This document shows positions 33,421 to 41,723 of a stretch of 64,000 nt of DNA, piece after piece. The stretch comes from Archangium gephyra. GTDB taxonomy: Bacteria > Myxococcota > Myxococcia > Myxococcales > Myxococcaceae. The notes under the pieces were generated by a model, which was not told where the DNA came from, did not search any database, and saw nothing but the letters and a program-made list of their open reading frames with translations. Location: positions 551,783-615,782 of the forward strand of contig QFQP01000001.1 of assembly GCA_003243425.1 (NCBI GenBank). Reading direction: 5' to 3'. The number at the start of each line of letters is the position of its first letter. Positions within the stretch are counted from its first letter, which is position 1. The position numbers and the translations under genes are program-made.

Positions 33421-34911
33421 GTGCGCACGGTCGTCACGTCTCCGCAGGGAGAACTGTTTGGCACCATCCATGCATCGCTGGGCACCATGCCTCTCCTCTC
33501 CGCGATCCTGACGGCACTCTCCAGAAAGCTGGGAGACGTTCTTCAAGCGCTCTTCGGTTGGTCGGTGGCCGCCATGTTCGGCCGCCTGAACTCCTCGAAG
33601 ACCCGTGCGTTCGTCACGGTGGCGATGATCCTGGCGCTGTGTTGGCCGGTGTTCGTGGTCGGCGTCTTCTTCCCCGCGGCGGCCACCTTCATCATCGCCT
33701 TCGTGCCAATCGAGAGCGAGACGGTTCGCAAGGTCCTCCGCGTGCTGTGGATCGTGCTGGCGATCGCCGCGCCGCTGATCGTGGCACTGCTGGTGCGGGC
33801 TGCCACGCCGCTGAGTTCGCGCAAGCCGGTGCCGACCACCTTGCTCGGCGGCTACCCGTTGTCGCTCGGCCTCTTTCTCTCGTTCATCGTCACGCTCGTC
33901 ACGGTGCCGATCACCAAGGTGATGTCGCTCGCGCGCCGATGGCAGGACCAGCACATCTACGTGCAGCCTCGCAAAGGCCGCTATGAAGACGTGCTCCGCC
34001 ACCTGGTCGCGGCGTGTGAAGCCGCCAGCCTCATGCCGCGTGTGGAAGATGTCCCCGGGCAGATGTCGCTGTCGCTTCGCGTTCTGCGCGTGTTCAGCCG
34101 CGGCTCGATCGACGCCTTCATCATCGAGAAGCCGCGGCGGGTGGTGTGCGAGGGCCTGCAGCTCTACCAGTACCCCGCTGACCTGTTGATTCGGGGCGAG
34201 GCATCGAAGATCTCCCAGGTGCGCGCGCGCCTCACCGCGACCTTCCTCGAACGTGACGCGTGGCTCGTCGGTGATGTCGAAGCACAGGAGCTCCAGGACG
34301 ACCTCTGCCGCCTGTGGGACGTTCTCCAGTCGCATGAGAACCCACTCGACGCGGCGGCCAACGTCCGCTCGCGACTCGTAGGTGTGGTGAAGGAGGCGTG
34401 GCACGCGAAGAAGTTGAGCTTCGACGACTGGCTCACGCTCGACCGCATCGCGCGCCGGCTCGAGACCGAGCTGAGCGGAAAGCCGAGCATCATCGACGAG
34501 ATCTCTGCGACGGCGAAGACGCCGCCCAACCACGAGGTGACCGACGTCGAATCTGCCACGTTGCCCACGCTGCTTCGCTCACTCGCGGTCGAGTCGAAGG
34601 AGCTGGTGAAGCTCGAAGCGTCGCTGGCGAAGGTGGAGGCTGAAGAGCTTGCGGCCAGCGCGCAGCGTTCGGTCATCGCGTTCGGCTCAGCCATTGCGCT
34701 CACTGGCGCGGCCGTCGGGCTCGGCGCGGTAGCGGTGGTGATGGCGCTCGAGAAGTCTTTCGTCGCCGCGCTGGTCGCCGCTGGAATTCTCGCGGGCGCG
34801 GCGCTCCTGGTCTTCATCGTCGGCTACGCCGGGCTGCCGAAGTCGATCATGGAAAAGACGCGCCACCGGCTCGAGCGCGACTGGCGCCTCATCACGGAGC
34901 GTGCCTCATGA
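33421..34911 (+). CDS. Membrane protein with C-terminal holin-X/YqjE-like domain
   Basis: 496 residues from a GTG at 33421; an ATG at 33487 is an alternative start that removes 22 residues. Three hydrophobic segments lie in the first 165 residues (FVTVAMILALCWPVFVVGVF, VLRVLWIVLAIAAPLIVALL, GGYPLSLGLFLSFIVTLVTV). A soluble alpha-helical part covers 170-390. The end (LPTLLRSLAVESKELVKLEA through LVFIVGYAGLP) has the pattern of holin-superfamily-III/YqjE proteins: a charged helix of Glu/Lys/Ala followed by two membrane helices. The stop overlaps the next gene by four bases. This is a host-type relative, not evidence of phage. Confidence 0.65.
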   Translation: MRTVVTSPQGELFGTIHASLGTMPLLSAILTALSRKLGDVLQALFGWSVAAMFGRLNSSKTRAFVTVAMILALCWPVFVVGVFFPAAATFIIAFVPIESETVRKVLRVLWIVLAIAAPLIVALLVRAATPLSSRKPVPTTLLGGYPLSLGLFLSFIVTLVTVPITKVMSLARRWQDQHIYVQPRKGRYEDVLRHLVAACEAASLMPRVEDVPGQMSLSLRVLRVFSRGSIDAFIIEKPRRVVCEGLQLYQYPADLLIRGEASKISQVRARLTATFLERDAWLVGDVEAQELQDDLCRLWDVLQSHENPLDAAANVRSRLVGVVKEAWHAKKLSFDDWLTLDRIARRLETELSGKPSIIDEISATAKTPPNHEVTDVESATLPTLLRSLAVESKELVKLEASLAKVEAEELAASAQRSVIAFGSAIALTGAAVGLGAVAVVMALEKSFVAALVAAGILAGAALLVFIVGYAGLPKSIMEKTRHRLERDWRLITERAS

Positions 34912-36473
34912 GCGCAGCGAAAGATCGCGAGCTGTTGGAGCTGCAGGCAAATGAACAGCGCCGAAAGGTGCTCAAGCTGGTCGAAGCCGTCGATGCGTGG
35001 CGTCACCCGCGGCGTGAGTCGAAGCGGCTTTCTCCACGGGCCCTCGCTGCCATGACCCTGACCGGGGTCGGGGTCGTCGGCGCCATCGCTGCATTCCTCA
35101 CCGGAAAGAAGGGCCCGGCGAAGGCGTTGCTCGCGGCGTCGGCCACGGTCGGTGGAGCCGGCCTCGCGCTCGGTGTGGGGCCTGCGCTCGCCAGCTCGCG
35201 AAAGCTCCTGCCTGCGCCTGCAATGACGCCCGCCATGAAAGAGCTCCGCCAACTCGAGGCGCACCTGCCGCTGCCCGAGCAGCATGGGCCAGTCGAAAAC
35301 AAGAAGCGCAAGCACCTGGGCTGGTGGATCTTCCTGGGCGTGGTGCTGCTGCTCGTGGTCGGTGTTCGCGTGGCCCTCGACCCTCTCGCTACGCACTTCA
35401 CGCAGAAGGGCCTCGATGGGTTGACGGGCTACAAGGGCACGTTCTCCGACGTCGACGTGTCGATCATCCCGCTCGAGTACCGCATCGAGAATCTGCGGCT
35501 CGTGCAGGACGGCACCAGGGTGGAAGATGCGGTGCTCTTCGCGAAGGAGCTGAAGGCCAGCTCGAAGTGGTCGGATCTTCTCCGCTTCCGGGTTGTGGCG
35601 TCTGCACGCGCCGATCACGCGCACTTCCGCATGAACCTCGGAGAGACGAAGGCGCCACGGGAAGTGAAGCAGGCCGCGAAGGAAGGCGCCGAAGAGCTCG
35701 AGCGCAATGACCTCGACATCGGAAAGACCCTCGAGCAGATCCTCCCGTTCCGTGTCGACCGCTTCGAGCTGCATGACTCGGAGGTGACGCTCACCGATGT
35801 CACCGACCCGAAGAAGCCGAAGATCTGGCTCAACGACATCGAGTTCGTCGCCGAGAACATCACCAGTCGACAGAACCTCGATCAGCGCGCGCCGCTGATG
35901 GTGACGGGCCGGGCCACGGTGCAGAAGACCGGTGTCCTCAAGCTGCTGGTCGTCGCCGACCTGCTCGACGAGAAGCCAGCCTTCACCGGTCAGGCGCAGC
36001 TCATCGGGCTCGACCTCGAGTCGCTGTATCAATGGGCTGCGGCCAAGGCGGGGCTCTCTCCGCACGGCAGCGTTGACGTGTTCGTGAACTTCAACTCTGC
36101 GAAGGGGGGCGTCGGCGGCGACGTGAAGGTGATGGCGAAGAACCTCAAAGTCGACCCGTTGGAGGGGAAGTTTTCGAATGCGATCAAAGCTGCTGGCGCG
36201 AACGCCGCGTTCAGCATCTTGAAGGACGAGCAGAAGGGCCAAGCGGTCGCCACCACGCTCCCGCTCCGTGGCTCGTTGGAGAAGCCCGACGCGCAGATCT
36301 GGCCGACCATCATCGGTGTCTTGCGCAACGCCTTCGTCGACTCGCTGGGCTGGGGCTTCGGAGATCTGCCGGTGCCCACCGCCAGTAAGAAGGAGGGCAT
36401 CATCGAACAGACGGTGAAGGGCCTCGACAAGAAGGAAGAGGCGCCCAAGGCGCAGCCGAATGGAGGCAACTGA
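34908..36473 (+). CDS. DUF748/AsmA-like membrane-anchored protein
   Basis: 521 residues. The first 130 residues are basic and helical with a Gly/Ala-rich hydrophobic region (50-96) and resemble the small stabilising proteins found beside YqjE-like genes. A membrane helix sits at about 138-156 (GWWIFLGVVLLLVVGVRVAL). The rest is a periplasmic domain of the AsmA/DUF748 group: LTGYKGTFSDVDVSIIPLEY, RIENLRLVQDG, FRVDRFELHDSEVTLTDVTD, SPHGSVDVFVNFNSAKGGVG. Such proteins span the periplasm and are thought to carry phospholipid to the outer membrane. Coupled to both neighbours by overlaps. Confidence 0.75.
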   Translation: MSAAKDRELLELQANEQRRKVLKLVEAVDAWRHPRRESKRLSPRALAAMTLTGVGVVGAIAAFLTGKKGPAKALLAASATVGGAGLALGVGPALASSRKLLPAPAMTPAMKELRQLEAHLPLPEQHGPVENKKRKHLGWWIFLGVVLLLVVGVRVALDPLATHFTQKGLDGLTGYKGTFSDVDVSIIPLEYRIENLRLVQDGTRVEDAVLFAKELKASSKWSDLLRFRVVASARADHAHFRMNLGETKAPREVKQAAKEGAEELERNDLDIGKTLEQILPFRVDRFELHDSEVTLTDVTDPKKPKIWLNDIEFVAENITSRQNLDQRAPLMVTGRATVQKTGVLKLLVVADLLDEKPAFTGQAQLIGLDLESLYQWAAAKAGLSPHGSVDVFVNFNSAKGGVGGDVKVMAKNLKVDPLEGKFSNAIKAAGANAAFSILKDEQKGQAVATTLPLRGSLEKPDAQIWPTIIGVLRNAFVDSLGWGFGDLPVPTASKKEGIIEQTVKGLDKKEEAPKAQPNGGN

Positions 36474-36976
36474 TGAAACGCATCGTGATGATCTGCGCGT
36501 TGTCGCTCGCCGCCTGCGGCGAGCAGGAAGATCCGACCCCCGAAATCGTCGAGCCGAAGACTGCACCTTCGCTCGAGACGTTCGGCATTTCAGACACAAC
36601 CAAGGACATGTTCAAGCGCGAGGGCATGGCGCGGCTTCAGCAGAAGCTGAACGGCAAGCTCGCGGCTGTGAAGGACGAGCTGGCCGATGGCGCTGCTGAC
36701 GCGGGAGGCAACACGCTGAAGAACAAGCCGCCCGAAGAGAAGCTCGTGATCACGGCGATGCTCGACGAAAAGACCCAGCGTGCGCTCGGCGCTTTCCAGA
36801 AGTCGGAGCACCTGCCCGAGACCGGCATGCCCGACTACGAGACCCTGGCGCGCCTCGGGATGAAGCCGTCAGACGTCTTCCACCATCGTCCGCCGGCGAA
36901 TCGCAACAAGCGCGATGAAGCCCGTGGCGAGAAGCTCGAGGAACAGCAGAAGGTCGAAGACGCGCAGAAGAAGTAG
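36473..36976 (+). CDS. Lipoprotein with peptidoglycan-binding-like domain
   Basis: 167 residues. MKRIVMICALSLAACGEQ gives a lipobox LAAC. After a helical, charged part comes a segment with the peptidoglycan-binding-1 pattern, LDEKTQRALGAFQKSEHLPE followed by TGMPDYETLARLGM (about 95-130), normally a three-helix wall-binding unit. The C-terminus is highly charged (EKLEEQQKVEDAQKK). The start shares a base with the stop of the AsmA-like gene, so the three genes at 33421-36976 form a coupled envelope module. The stop adjoins the stop of the convergent START-like gene. Confidence 0.75.
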   Translation: MKRIVMICALSLAACGEQEDPTPEIVEPKTAPSLETFGISDTTKDMFKREGMARLQQKLNGKLAAVKDELADGAADAGGNTLKNKPPEEKLVITAMLDEKTQRALGAFQKSEHLPETGMPDYETLARLGMKPSDVFHHRPPANRNKRDEARGEKLEEQQKVEDAQKK

Positions 36977-37588
36977 TTACTTCTGTGCCGTGCGCAACGC
37001 GGCCACGCGCTTGCGCACGCCCACGAACACGTTGGGCAGCGTGCCGATCTGCGCCGAGCGGAGAATGAAGTCAGGCACCAGCATCGAGGGGTCCGAGTCG
37101 ACGAAGTAGACGACCAGCGTCTTCGACTTGTCTTCGCCCCACGGCAGCACCTTCCACGAGCCGCGATTGCGCCGGTACGTGCCGCGCACGAAAGACCACT
37201 CGCGCGTGAACGAGCCCTGCGGGTCTTCGCGTGAAACAGACTTCGTGTCGGCGATGAGGTTGGTGAGCGGGAAGGGCAGCTCGATCTCGTCGTGGCAGAT
37301 GGTGTCGCCGTCTTCGTCGGTGCGTTTGGTGTTCTTCGTGCTCGGGAGGAACTTCGCGTAGTGCTCGCAGTCGCGCACCACCGGCCACACCTCGGTCGTC
37401 GGCGCGTCGACCACCGCCATCGCCTCGCCGGACACGCCGCGGTTGTCGGTGGGCTTGCGCTCCTTGACGACCACTTCGTTCGCCTCGAGCTTCTTCTTCT
37501 CGGCGTCGGTCAGCTTCGGAAATTCGACGGGCTGCGCCTGCGAAAGTGTCGAGACAGCGAGCAGCGGGGCCAACACACGAAGCACCAT
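36977..37588 (-). CDS. Exported SRPBCC/START-like domain protein
   Basis: 203 residues with a signal-like N-terminus (MVLRVLAPLLAVSTLSQAQ). The pattern EAMAVVDAPTTEVWPVVRDC, EHYAKFLPSTKNTKRTDEDG, FPLTNLIADTKSVSRED, and WSFVRGTYRRNRGSWKVLP is typical of the START/polyketide-cyclase fold, a hydrophobic-ligand cavity. FVDSDPSMLVPDFILRSAQI at the end is the long C-terminal helix. Ligand and partner unknown. It is divergent from nothing close and convergent with the envelope module. Confidence 0.75.
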   Translation of the reverse strand: MVLRVLAPLLAVSTLSQAQPVEFPKLTDAEKKKLEANEVVVKERKPTDNRGVSGEAMAVVDAPTTEVWPVVRDCEHYAKFLPSTKNTKRTDEDGDTICHDEIELPFPLTNLIADTKSVSREDPQGSFTREWSFVRGTYRRNRGSWKVLPWGEDKSKTLVVYFVDSDPSMLVPDFILRSAQIGTLPNVFVGVRKRVAALRTAQK

Positions 37589-37667
37589 GGACCGTCGACT
37601 GTAGATCAGCCGCGGTCTCTCCGAGCAGCGTTGTCATTGAAACCCGAGCACGCGGCCCCATAGAAAC

Positions 37668-37895
37668 GTGCGCATGCGATGGCTCGTGGCGGTGCTGGTG
37701 GCGACGACGGAGGGCGCACCGTTGTCTCCGCGCTTCGACGAAGGCACCGGGGGCGAGCCTTCGCGGTGCACTGTTTCCTGGAACGTCGCGACGCTCGAAG
37801 AGTTCAGACCACGGCCGTTCTCACCACCGCCTCGGGCGCTGGCGTCACGGCGAGCATGCGGCGGCTCTGGAATCCGTTTCACGCAGTTGAGGTGA
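37668..37895 (+). CDS. Possible small exported protein or gene remnant
   Basis: A 75-codon frame in the 310-base gap before the thioesterase. It starts MRMRWLVAVLVATTEG, a plausible signal, but then reads as low-conservation Arg/Pro-rich sequence and ends two bases before the thioesterase ATG, carrying that gene's GAGG ribosome site inside its end. It may be a real coupled gene, a remnant, or noise. I see nothing else in this gap. Confidence 0.25.
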   Translation: MRMRWLVAVLVATTEGAPLSPRFDEGTGGEPSRCTVSWNVATLEEFRPRPFSPPPRALASRRACGGSGIRFTQLR

Positions 37896-37897
37896 CG

Positions 37898-38317
37898 ATG
37901 TCGTTCTCCATTCAGTTTCCCGTTCGTTTCGCCGAGGTCGACTGGGCGCGTGTCGTCTACTTCGCGCGCTATTTCGATTTCGCGCACCGCTGCTTCGAAG
38001 ACTTCTTCAACGTGCATGCGGGCATTTCGTACGTCGCGGTGCTCGACGCGAAGAACGTGGGCTTTCCCATCGTGCACTCGGAAGGGCAGCACTTCGCGCC
38101 GTTGAAGCTCGGAGACACCGTGCGCGTGGTGATGGACGTGGTCAAGCTCTCACGCCGCTCGGTGACGTCGCGCTTCACGCTCTATCGCGGCGAGAGCGAC
38201 GTGAAGGTGGCCATCATCACGCTCAAGCAGGCCGCCATCGACACCGCGAAGTTCGTGGGCACCGAGTTCCCCGACGACATCTACGCGTTGTTCGAAAAGC
38301 AGCTCGTCAGCGCGTAG
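37898..38317 (+). CDS. YbgC/4-hydroxybenzoyl-CoA thioesterase family
   Basis: 139 residues from the ATG at 37898, with GAGG nine bases upstream; longer in-frame starts add shadow residues. Hotdog-fold signature: FPVRFAEVDWARVVYFARYF with the catalytic Asp15 in the EVDWARVVYF motif, then a helix DFAHRCFEDFFNVHAG, and strands IVHSEGQHFAPLKLGDTVRV and VTSRFTLYRGESDVKVAIIT. It hydrolyses acyl- or aryl-CoA thioesters. Some relatives join the Tol-Pal system, but no tol genes are present here, so a role in CoA-ester metabolism is equally likely. Confidence 0.85.
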   Translation: MSFSIQFPVRFAEVDWARVVYFARYFDFAHRCFEDFFNVHAGISYVAVLDAKNVGFPIVHSEGQHFAPLKLGDTVRVVMDVVKLSRRSVTSRFTLYRGESDVKVAIITLKQAAIDTAKFVGTEFPDDIYALFEKQLVSA

Positions 38318-38420
38318 CGGCTTCGAAGCTCGCGGTCGCCGCGATTTCCGCGTGGGGCGAGCGTTCGTTCGTCGGCCACGCGCATTCACCACCATCGGTC
38401 GACGATGAACGTGTCCCGCT

Positions 38421-41189
38421 TCACCCGCTGTTGCGGAGCCCGGCCGCCACGCCGTTGATGGTGATGTGCACCCCGCGCCGCACGCGTTCGCTGACCGGCT
38501 TCTTGTCGGCCTGACGCAGACGCCGCAGGAACTCCACCTGCAGGTAGTTGAGCGGGTCGATGTACGGGAAGCGGTGCTTGAGCGACGCCGCGAGGGCCGG
38601 GTTGTTGGCCAGCCGTGCCGTTTCACCGGTGATGAGCGCCATCGCATCGGTGGTGCGCTTCCACTCGTCTTCGATGCGGGTGAAGACCGCGTGACCCAGC
38701 TTCTTGTTGCGCACCAGCGTCGCGTAGCGGCGGGCGATGCCGAGGTCGCTCTTGGCGAGCACCATGTCGAGGTTCGACAGCAACGCGCGGAAGAAGGGCC
38801 ACTCGCGCGCCATGCGCTGCAGCAGCTCGACCTTGGCCTGCCCCTGATGTGCGCCGCCGTCGAGGAACGCGCTGACCGCCGAACCGAAGCCGTACCAACC
38901 GGGAATGCTCGCGCGCGTTTGACCCCAGCTGAACGACCACGGAATCGCGCGCAGGTCTTCGATGGCGCGACCGCTCTTCCGCGAAGCCGGGCGCGAGCCG
39001 ATGTTGAGCCCCGAGATCTCCTGCAGCGGCGTCGCCTCGTAGAACACGTCGACGAAGCCGGGCGTCTCGTACACCAGCGAGCGGTACGCCTTCATGCCCG
39101 CGCGTGAGAGCTGTTCGGCCGCGTCGAGAAAGGTCTTCGGCACGTCGGCGATGGCGGGCCGCAGCGAGGCCTCGAGCACGCCAGAGACCAGAATCTCGAG
39201 GTTGCGTCTGCCGTTCTCGGGGTGTGCGTACTTCGAGGCGATGACTTCACCCTGTTCGGTGAGCCTGAACTGACCGCCGACCGTGCCCGGAGGCTGGGCG
39301 AGAATCGCGTCGTAGCTCGGGCCACCACCGCGGCCCACGGTGCCGCCGCGACCGTGAAACAGCCGCATGCGCAGCGGCGTCTTCAGCGACGAGAACAGCT
39401 CGCGCAGCGCGATCTCCGCGCGGTACAGCTCCCAGTTGCTGGTGAAGACGCCGCCGTCCTTGTTCGAGTCGGAATACCCGAGCATCACCTCCTGCTCGCC
39501 GCCGGAACGCTCGAGCAGGGCAAGCACGCCGGGGATCGCGAAGAACTGCTTCATCACGCGCGCGGCGTTGCGCAGGTCGCCGATGGTCTCGAACAACGGC
39601 ACCACGATGAGCGCCAGCTTCGAGCCGCCGTGCAGCGTGCCGGTGAACAGCCCCGTCTCCTTCTGCAGCAGCAGCACCTCGAGCAGGTCACTGACGTCTT
39701 CGGTGTGCGAAATGATGCAGTGCCGGAGCGCGCGCGGCCCCAGTCGCGCCGAGTGCATCGCCGCGGCTTCGAAGATCGCGAGCTCACCCCGGGCGTGCTC
39801 CGAATAGTCAGCGCCACGAACGCGCAGCCCGCGTGCGTCGTTGAGCAACTTCACCAGGAGCGCGCGCTTCTTCTTCTCGTCGAGCTTCTCGTAGTGCGGC
39901 TCGAGGCCGGCGGTCGAAAGCAGCTCGGCGACCACGGCCTCGTGCTTGTCGCTGCTCTGTCGCAGGTCGAGCGTCGCGAGGTGAAAGCCGAACACCTCGA
40001 CCGCGCGAATGAGGCCCTTGAGGCGCGCGTCGACCAGCGCCTTGCCGTGCCGCTTGAGCAGCGATTCTTCGACCACGCGAAGGTCGGCCAGCAGCTCGTC
40101 TGCTGTCTGGTACGCGGGCTGACCCGGGAGCTCCGCGCGCAGCGGCGCGGCGCCCGTGAGCTTTCGCAGCGCGCCCGCGGTGCGCGAATAGATGGTCGAC
40201 AGCGCCAGGCGGTACGGCTCGTCGACGCGGTGATCCGAATGATCCGGCGAGACCTTCGCCAGCTTCGCCAGGGCCGGTGACACCTTCGTCAGCGTGAGTG
40301 ACATCGACAGCTCACCACCGAGCAGGTGCAGCTGCTCGAGGTAGTGCTGCAGCGCCACCTCGGTCTGCCGCGAGAACGCCCGGTTCATGGTGCCGGCGTT
40401 CACGTTGGGGTTGCCGTCGCGATCACCACCGATCCAACTGCCCAGGCGCAGGAACGGCGCGACGTCGACGCCCGGCAGCAGCTGCTCGAGCTCCGCGTAG
40501 AGCCGCGGCACCTGGTTCAGGAACGTCGACTGGTAATACGAGAGCGCGTTCTCGATTTCGTCGGCGACCGAGAGCCGCGTGGTGCGGATCATTCGCGTCT
40601 GCCACAGCTGGGTGATGCGGCCCTTCAGCTGCGCGGTGTTGTGCTCGACCTGCCTGGGCGTCAGTCGCGTGTCACGCTGACCGATGAGCTCGGCGATGGC
40701 GCGCGCTGCGTCGAGGATGCTGCGGCGCTGCACTTCGGTCGGGTGCGCGGTGAGCACCGGCGCCACCACCGCGTCGTCGAGCAGCGCCCCGATCTTCTTC
40801 ACCGACATGCCGCGCTGCGAGAGCTGCGCAATGGTGCTGGCGAGCGTGGCGGGTTCCTGAACGCCGCTGAGCTCACGCGCTTCGCGACGCCGCGCGGTCT
40901 GCCGGTCTTCGGCGATGTTGGCCAGGAACGAGAAGTAGCTGAACGCGCGAATCACGTTGGCCGCGAGGTCGTCGCTCAACCGCGTGAGCAGTGAATCGAG
41001 CCGCTTGCCGGCGGCCTGGTCCTGTCCCAGTCGAACCGCGACCGAGAGCTGACGAATTTCTTCGACGGTCTCGAAGACCTCTTTGCCTTCGCACTCACGC
41101 ACCACGTCGCCCAGCAGGCGGCCGAGGAGGCGGATGTCTTCGATGAGCGGGCGATTCTCGGCGGAGCTGTCGACGTCACTGCGGGCCAT
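38421..41189 (-). CDS. ppc: Phosphoenolpyruvate carboxylase
   Basis: 922 residues, the usual length. The catalytic histidine lies in VLTAHPTEVQRRS (147-152), GYSDSNKDGG is at 571-580, FHGRGGTVGRGGGP at 611-624, and the family C-terminus VHITINGVAAGLRNSG is intact. SWIGGDRDGNPNV (251-263) contributes to the active site. It makes oxaloacetate from PEP and bicarbonate to refill the TCA cycle; allosteric control by acetyl-CoA and aspartate is usual. It stands alone, the EXPERA-domain gene lying 39 bases upstream on the same strand. Confidence 0.98.
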   Translation of the reverse strand: MARSDVDSSAENRPLIEDIRLLGRLLGDVVRECEGKEVFETVEEIRQLSVAVRLGQDQAAGKRLDSLLTRLSDDLAANVIRAFSYFSFLANIAEDRQTARRREARELSGVQEPATLASTIAQLSQRGMSVKKIGALLDDAVVAPVLTAHPTEVQRRSILDAARAIAELIGQRDTRLTPRQVEHNTAQLKGRITQLWQTRMIRTTRLSVADEIENALSYYQSTFLNQVPRLYAELEQLLPGVDVAPFLRLGSWIGGDRDGNPNVNAGTMNRAFSRQTEVALQHYLEQLHLLGGELSMSLTLTKVSPALAKLAKVSPDHSDHRVDEPYRLALSTIYSRTAGALRKLTGAAPLRAELPGQPAYQTADELLADLRVVEESLLKRHGKALVDARLKGLIRAVEVFGFHLATLDLRQSSDKHEAVVAELLSTAGLEPHYEKLDEKKKRALLVKLLNDARGLRVRGADYSEHARGELAIFEAAAMHSARLGPRALRHCIISHTEDVSDLLEVLLLQKETGLFTGTLHGGSKLALIVVPLFETIGDLRNAARVMKQFFAIPGVLALLERSGGEQEVMLGYSDSNKDGGVFTSNWELYRAEIALRELFSSLKTPLRMRLFHGRGGTVGRGGGPSYDAILAQPPGTVGGQFRLTEQGEVIASKYAHPENGRRNLEILVSGVLEASLRPAIADVPKTFLDAAEQLSRAGMKAYRSLVYETPGFVDVFYEATPLQEISGLNIGSRPASRKSGRAIEDLRAIPWSFSWGQTRASIPGWYGFGSAVSAFLDGGAHQGQAKVELLQRMAREWPFFRALLSNLDMVLAKSDLGIARRYATLVRNKKLGHAVFTRIEDEWKRTTDAMALITGETARLANNPALAASLKHRFPYIDPLNYLQVEFLRRLRQADKKPVSERVRRGVHITINGVAAGLRNSG

Positions 41190-41228
41190 GCAGCGGGGTT
41201 AACTCCAACTCCCCGCTGCGGCCAGTCT

Positions 41229-41723
41229 TCAGAACCTGCGCGTGAACGGCTCGGGCTTGCGCATGCGCACGAGCAGCAGAATCGGCAGCAGCACGTACGG
41301 CGTGTTGAACGCGAGGAACTTGGCCGCGTTCTTCGTCTGGAACTGCGGTTCTCCGAAGAACTCCACGCCGAAGACGATGAAGCCGGTGATGCTCGAGATC
41401 ATCGTCGCGTAGATGACCGCCGGGAGCTGGATCCAGTTCTTGCCCTTGATCAGCGCCCACGCGAGCAGGAGGTAGAACGGGCCGTACACGAAGGTCGAAA
41501 GCCCGGTGACGATGCGCATCCACACCGGCGGGTGCATGAACAGCGGGTCGGCGTCGATCGCGTACCAGTAGTTCGCGCGCGCCAACGGGTTCGGCGAATC
41601 GGGCGCCATCTCGATGCCCAGCGTGGGCACGAGATCGGAGATGCCCGACGTCAACGCGAACGTCAGAAAGACGATCGCGAAGAAGAGGTCGATCTTCCGT
41701 TCTTTGAGCGGAAGGTTGTTCAC
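41229..41723 (-). CDS. EXPERA-domain (EBP/TMEM97-like) membrane protein
   Basis: 164 residues with four hydrophobic segments: KIDLFFAIVFLTFALTSGIS, WMRIVTGLSTFVYGPFYLLL, WIQLPAVIYATMISSITGFI and FLAFNTPYVLLPILLLVRM. The order of a membrane segment followed by SDLVP, then VYGPFYLLLAWALIKGKNW and a YATMISS segment matches the EXPERA domain found in eukaryotic emopamil-binding protein, TM6SF2 and TMEM97. Bacterial members are few and unassigned. The start overlaps the DUF2058 stop (ATGA), so they are coupled. A sterol or lipid function would be a guess. Confidence 0.6.
   Translation of the reverse strand: MNNLPLKERKIDLFFAIVFLTFALTSGISDLVPTLGIEMAPDSPNPLARANYWYAIDADPLFMHPPVWMRIVTGLSTFVYGPFYLLLAWALIKGKNWIQLPAVIYATMISSITGFIVFGVEFFGEPQFQTKNAAKFLAFNTPYVLLPILLLVRMRKPEPFTRRF

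Noticed and set aside
33421..34911. Prophage or lysis cassette because of the holin-like segment
   Set aside because: No phage genes nearby; YqjE/holin-X proteins are ordinary chromosomal membrane proteins.
36969..36984. Perfect palindrome AGAAGTA-GT-TACTTCT at the junction of two convergent stops
   Set aside because: Both proteins end in lysine codons before TAG/TAA, which creates the symmetry; there is no U-tract, so it is not a convincing terminator.
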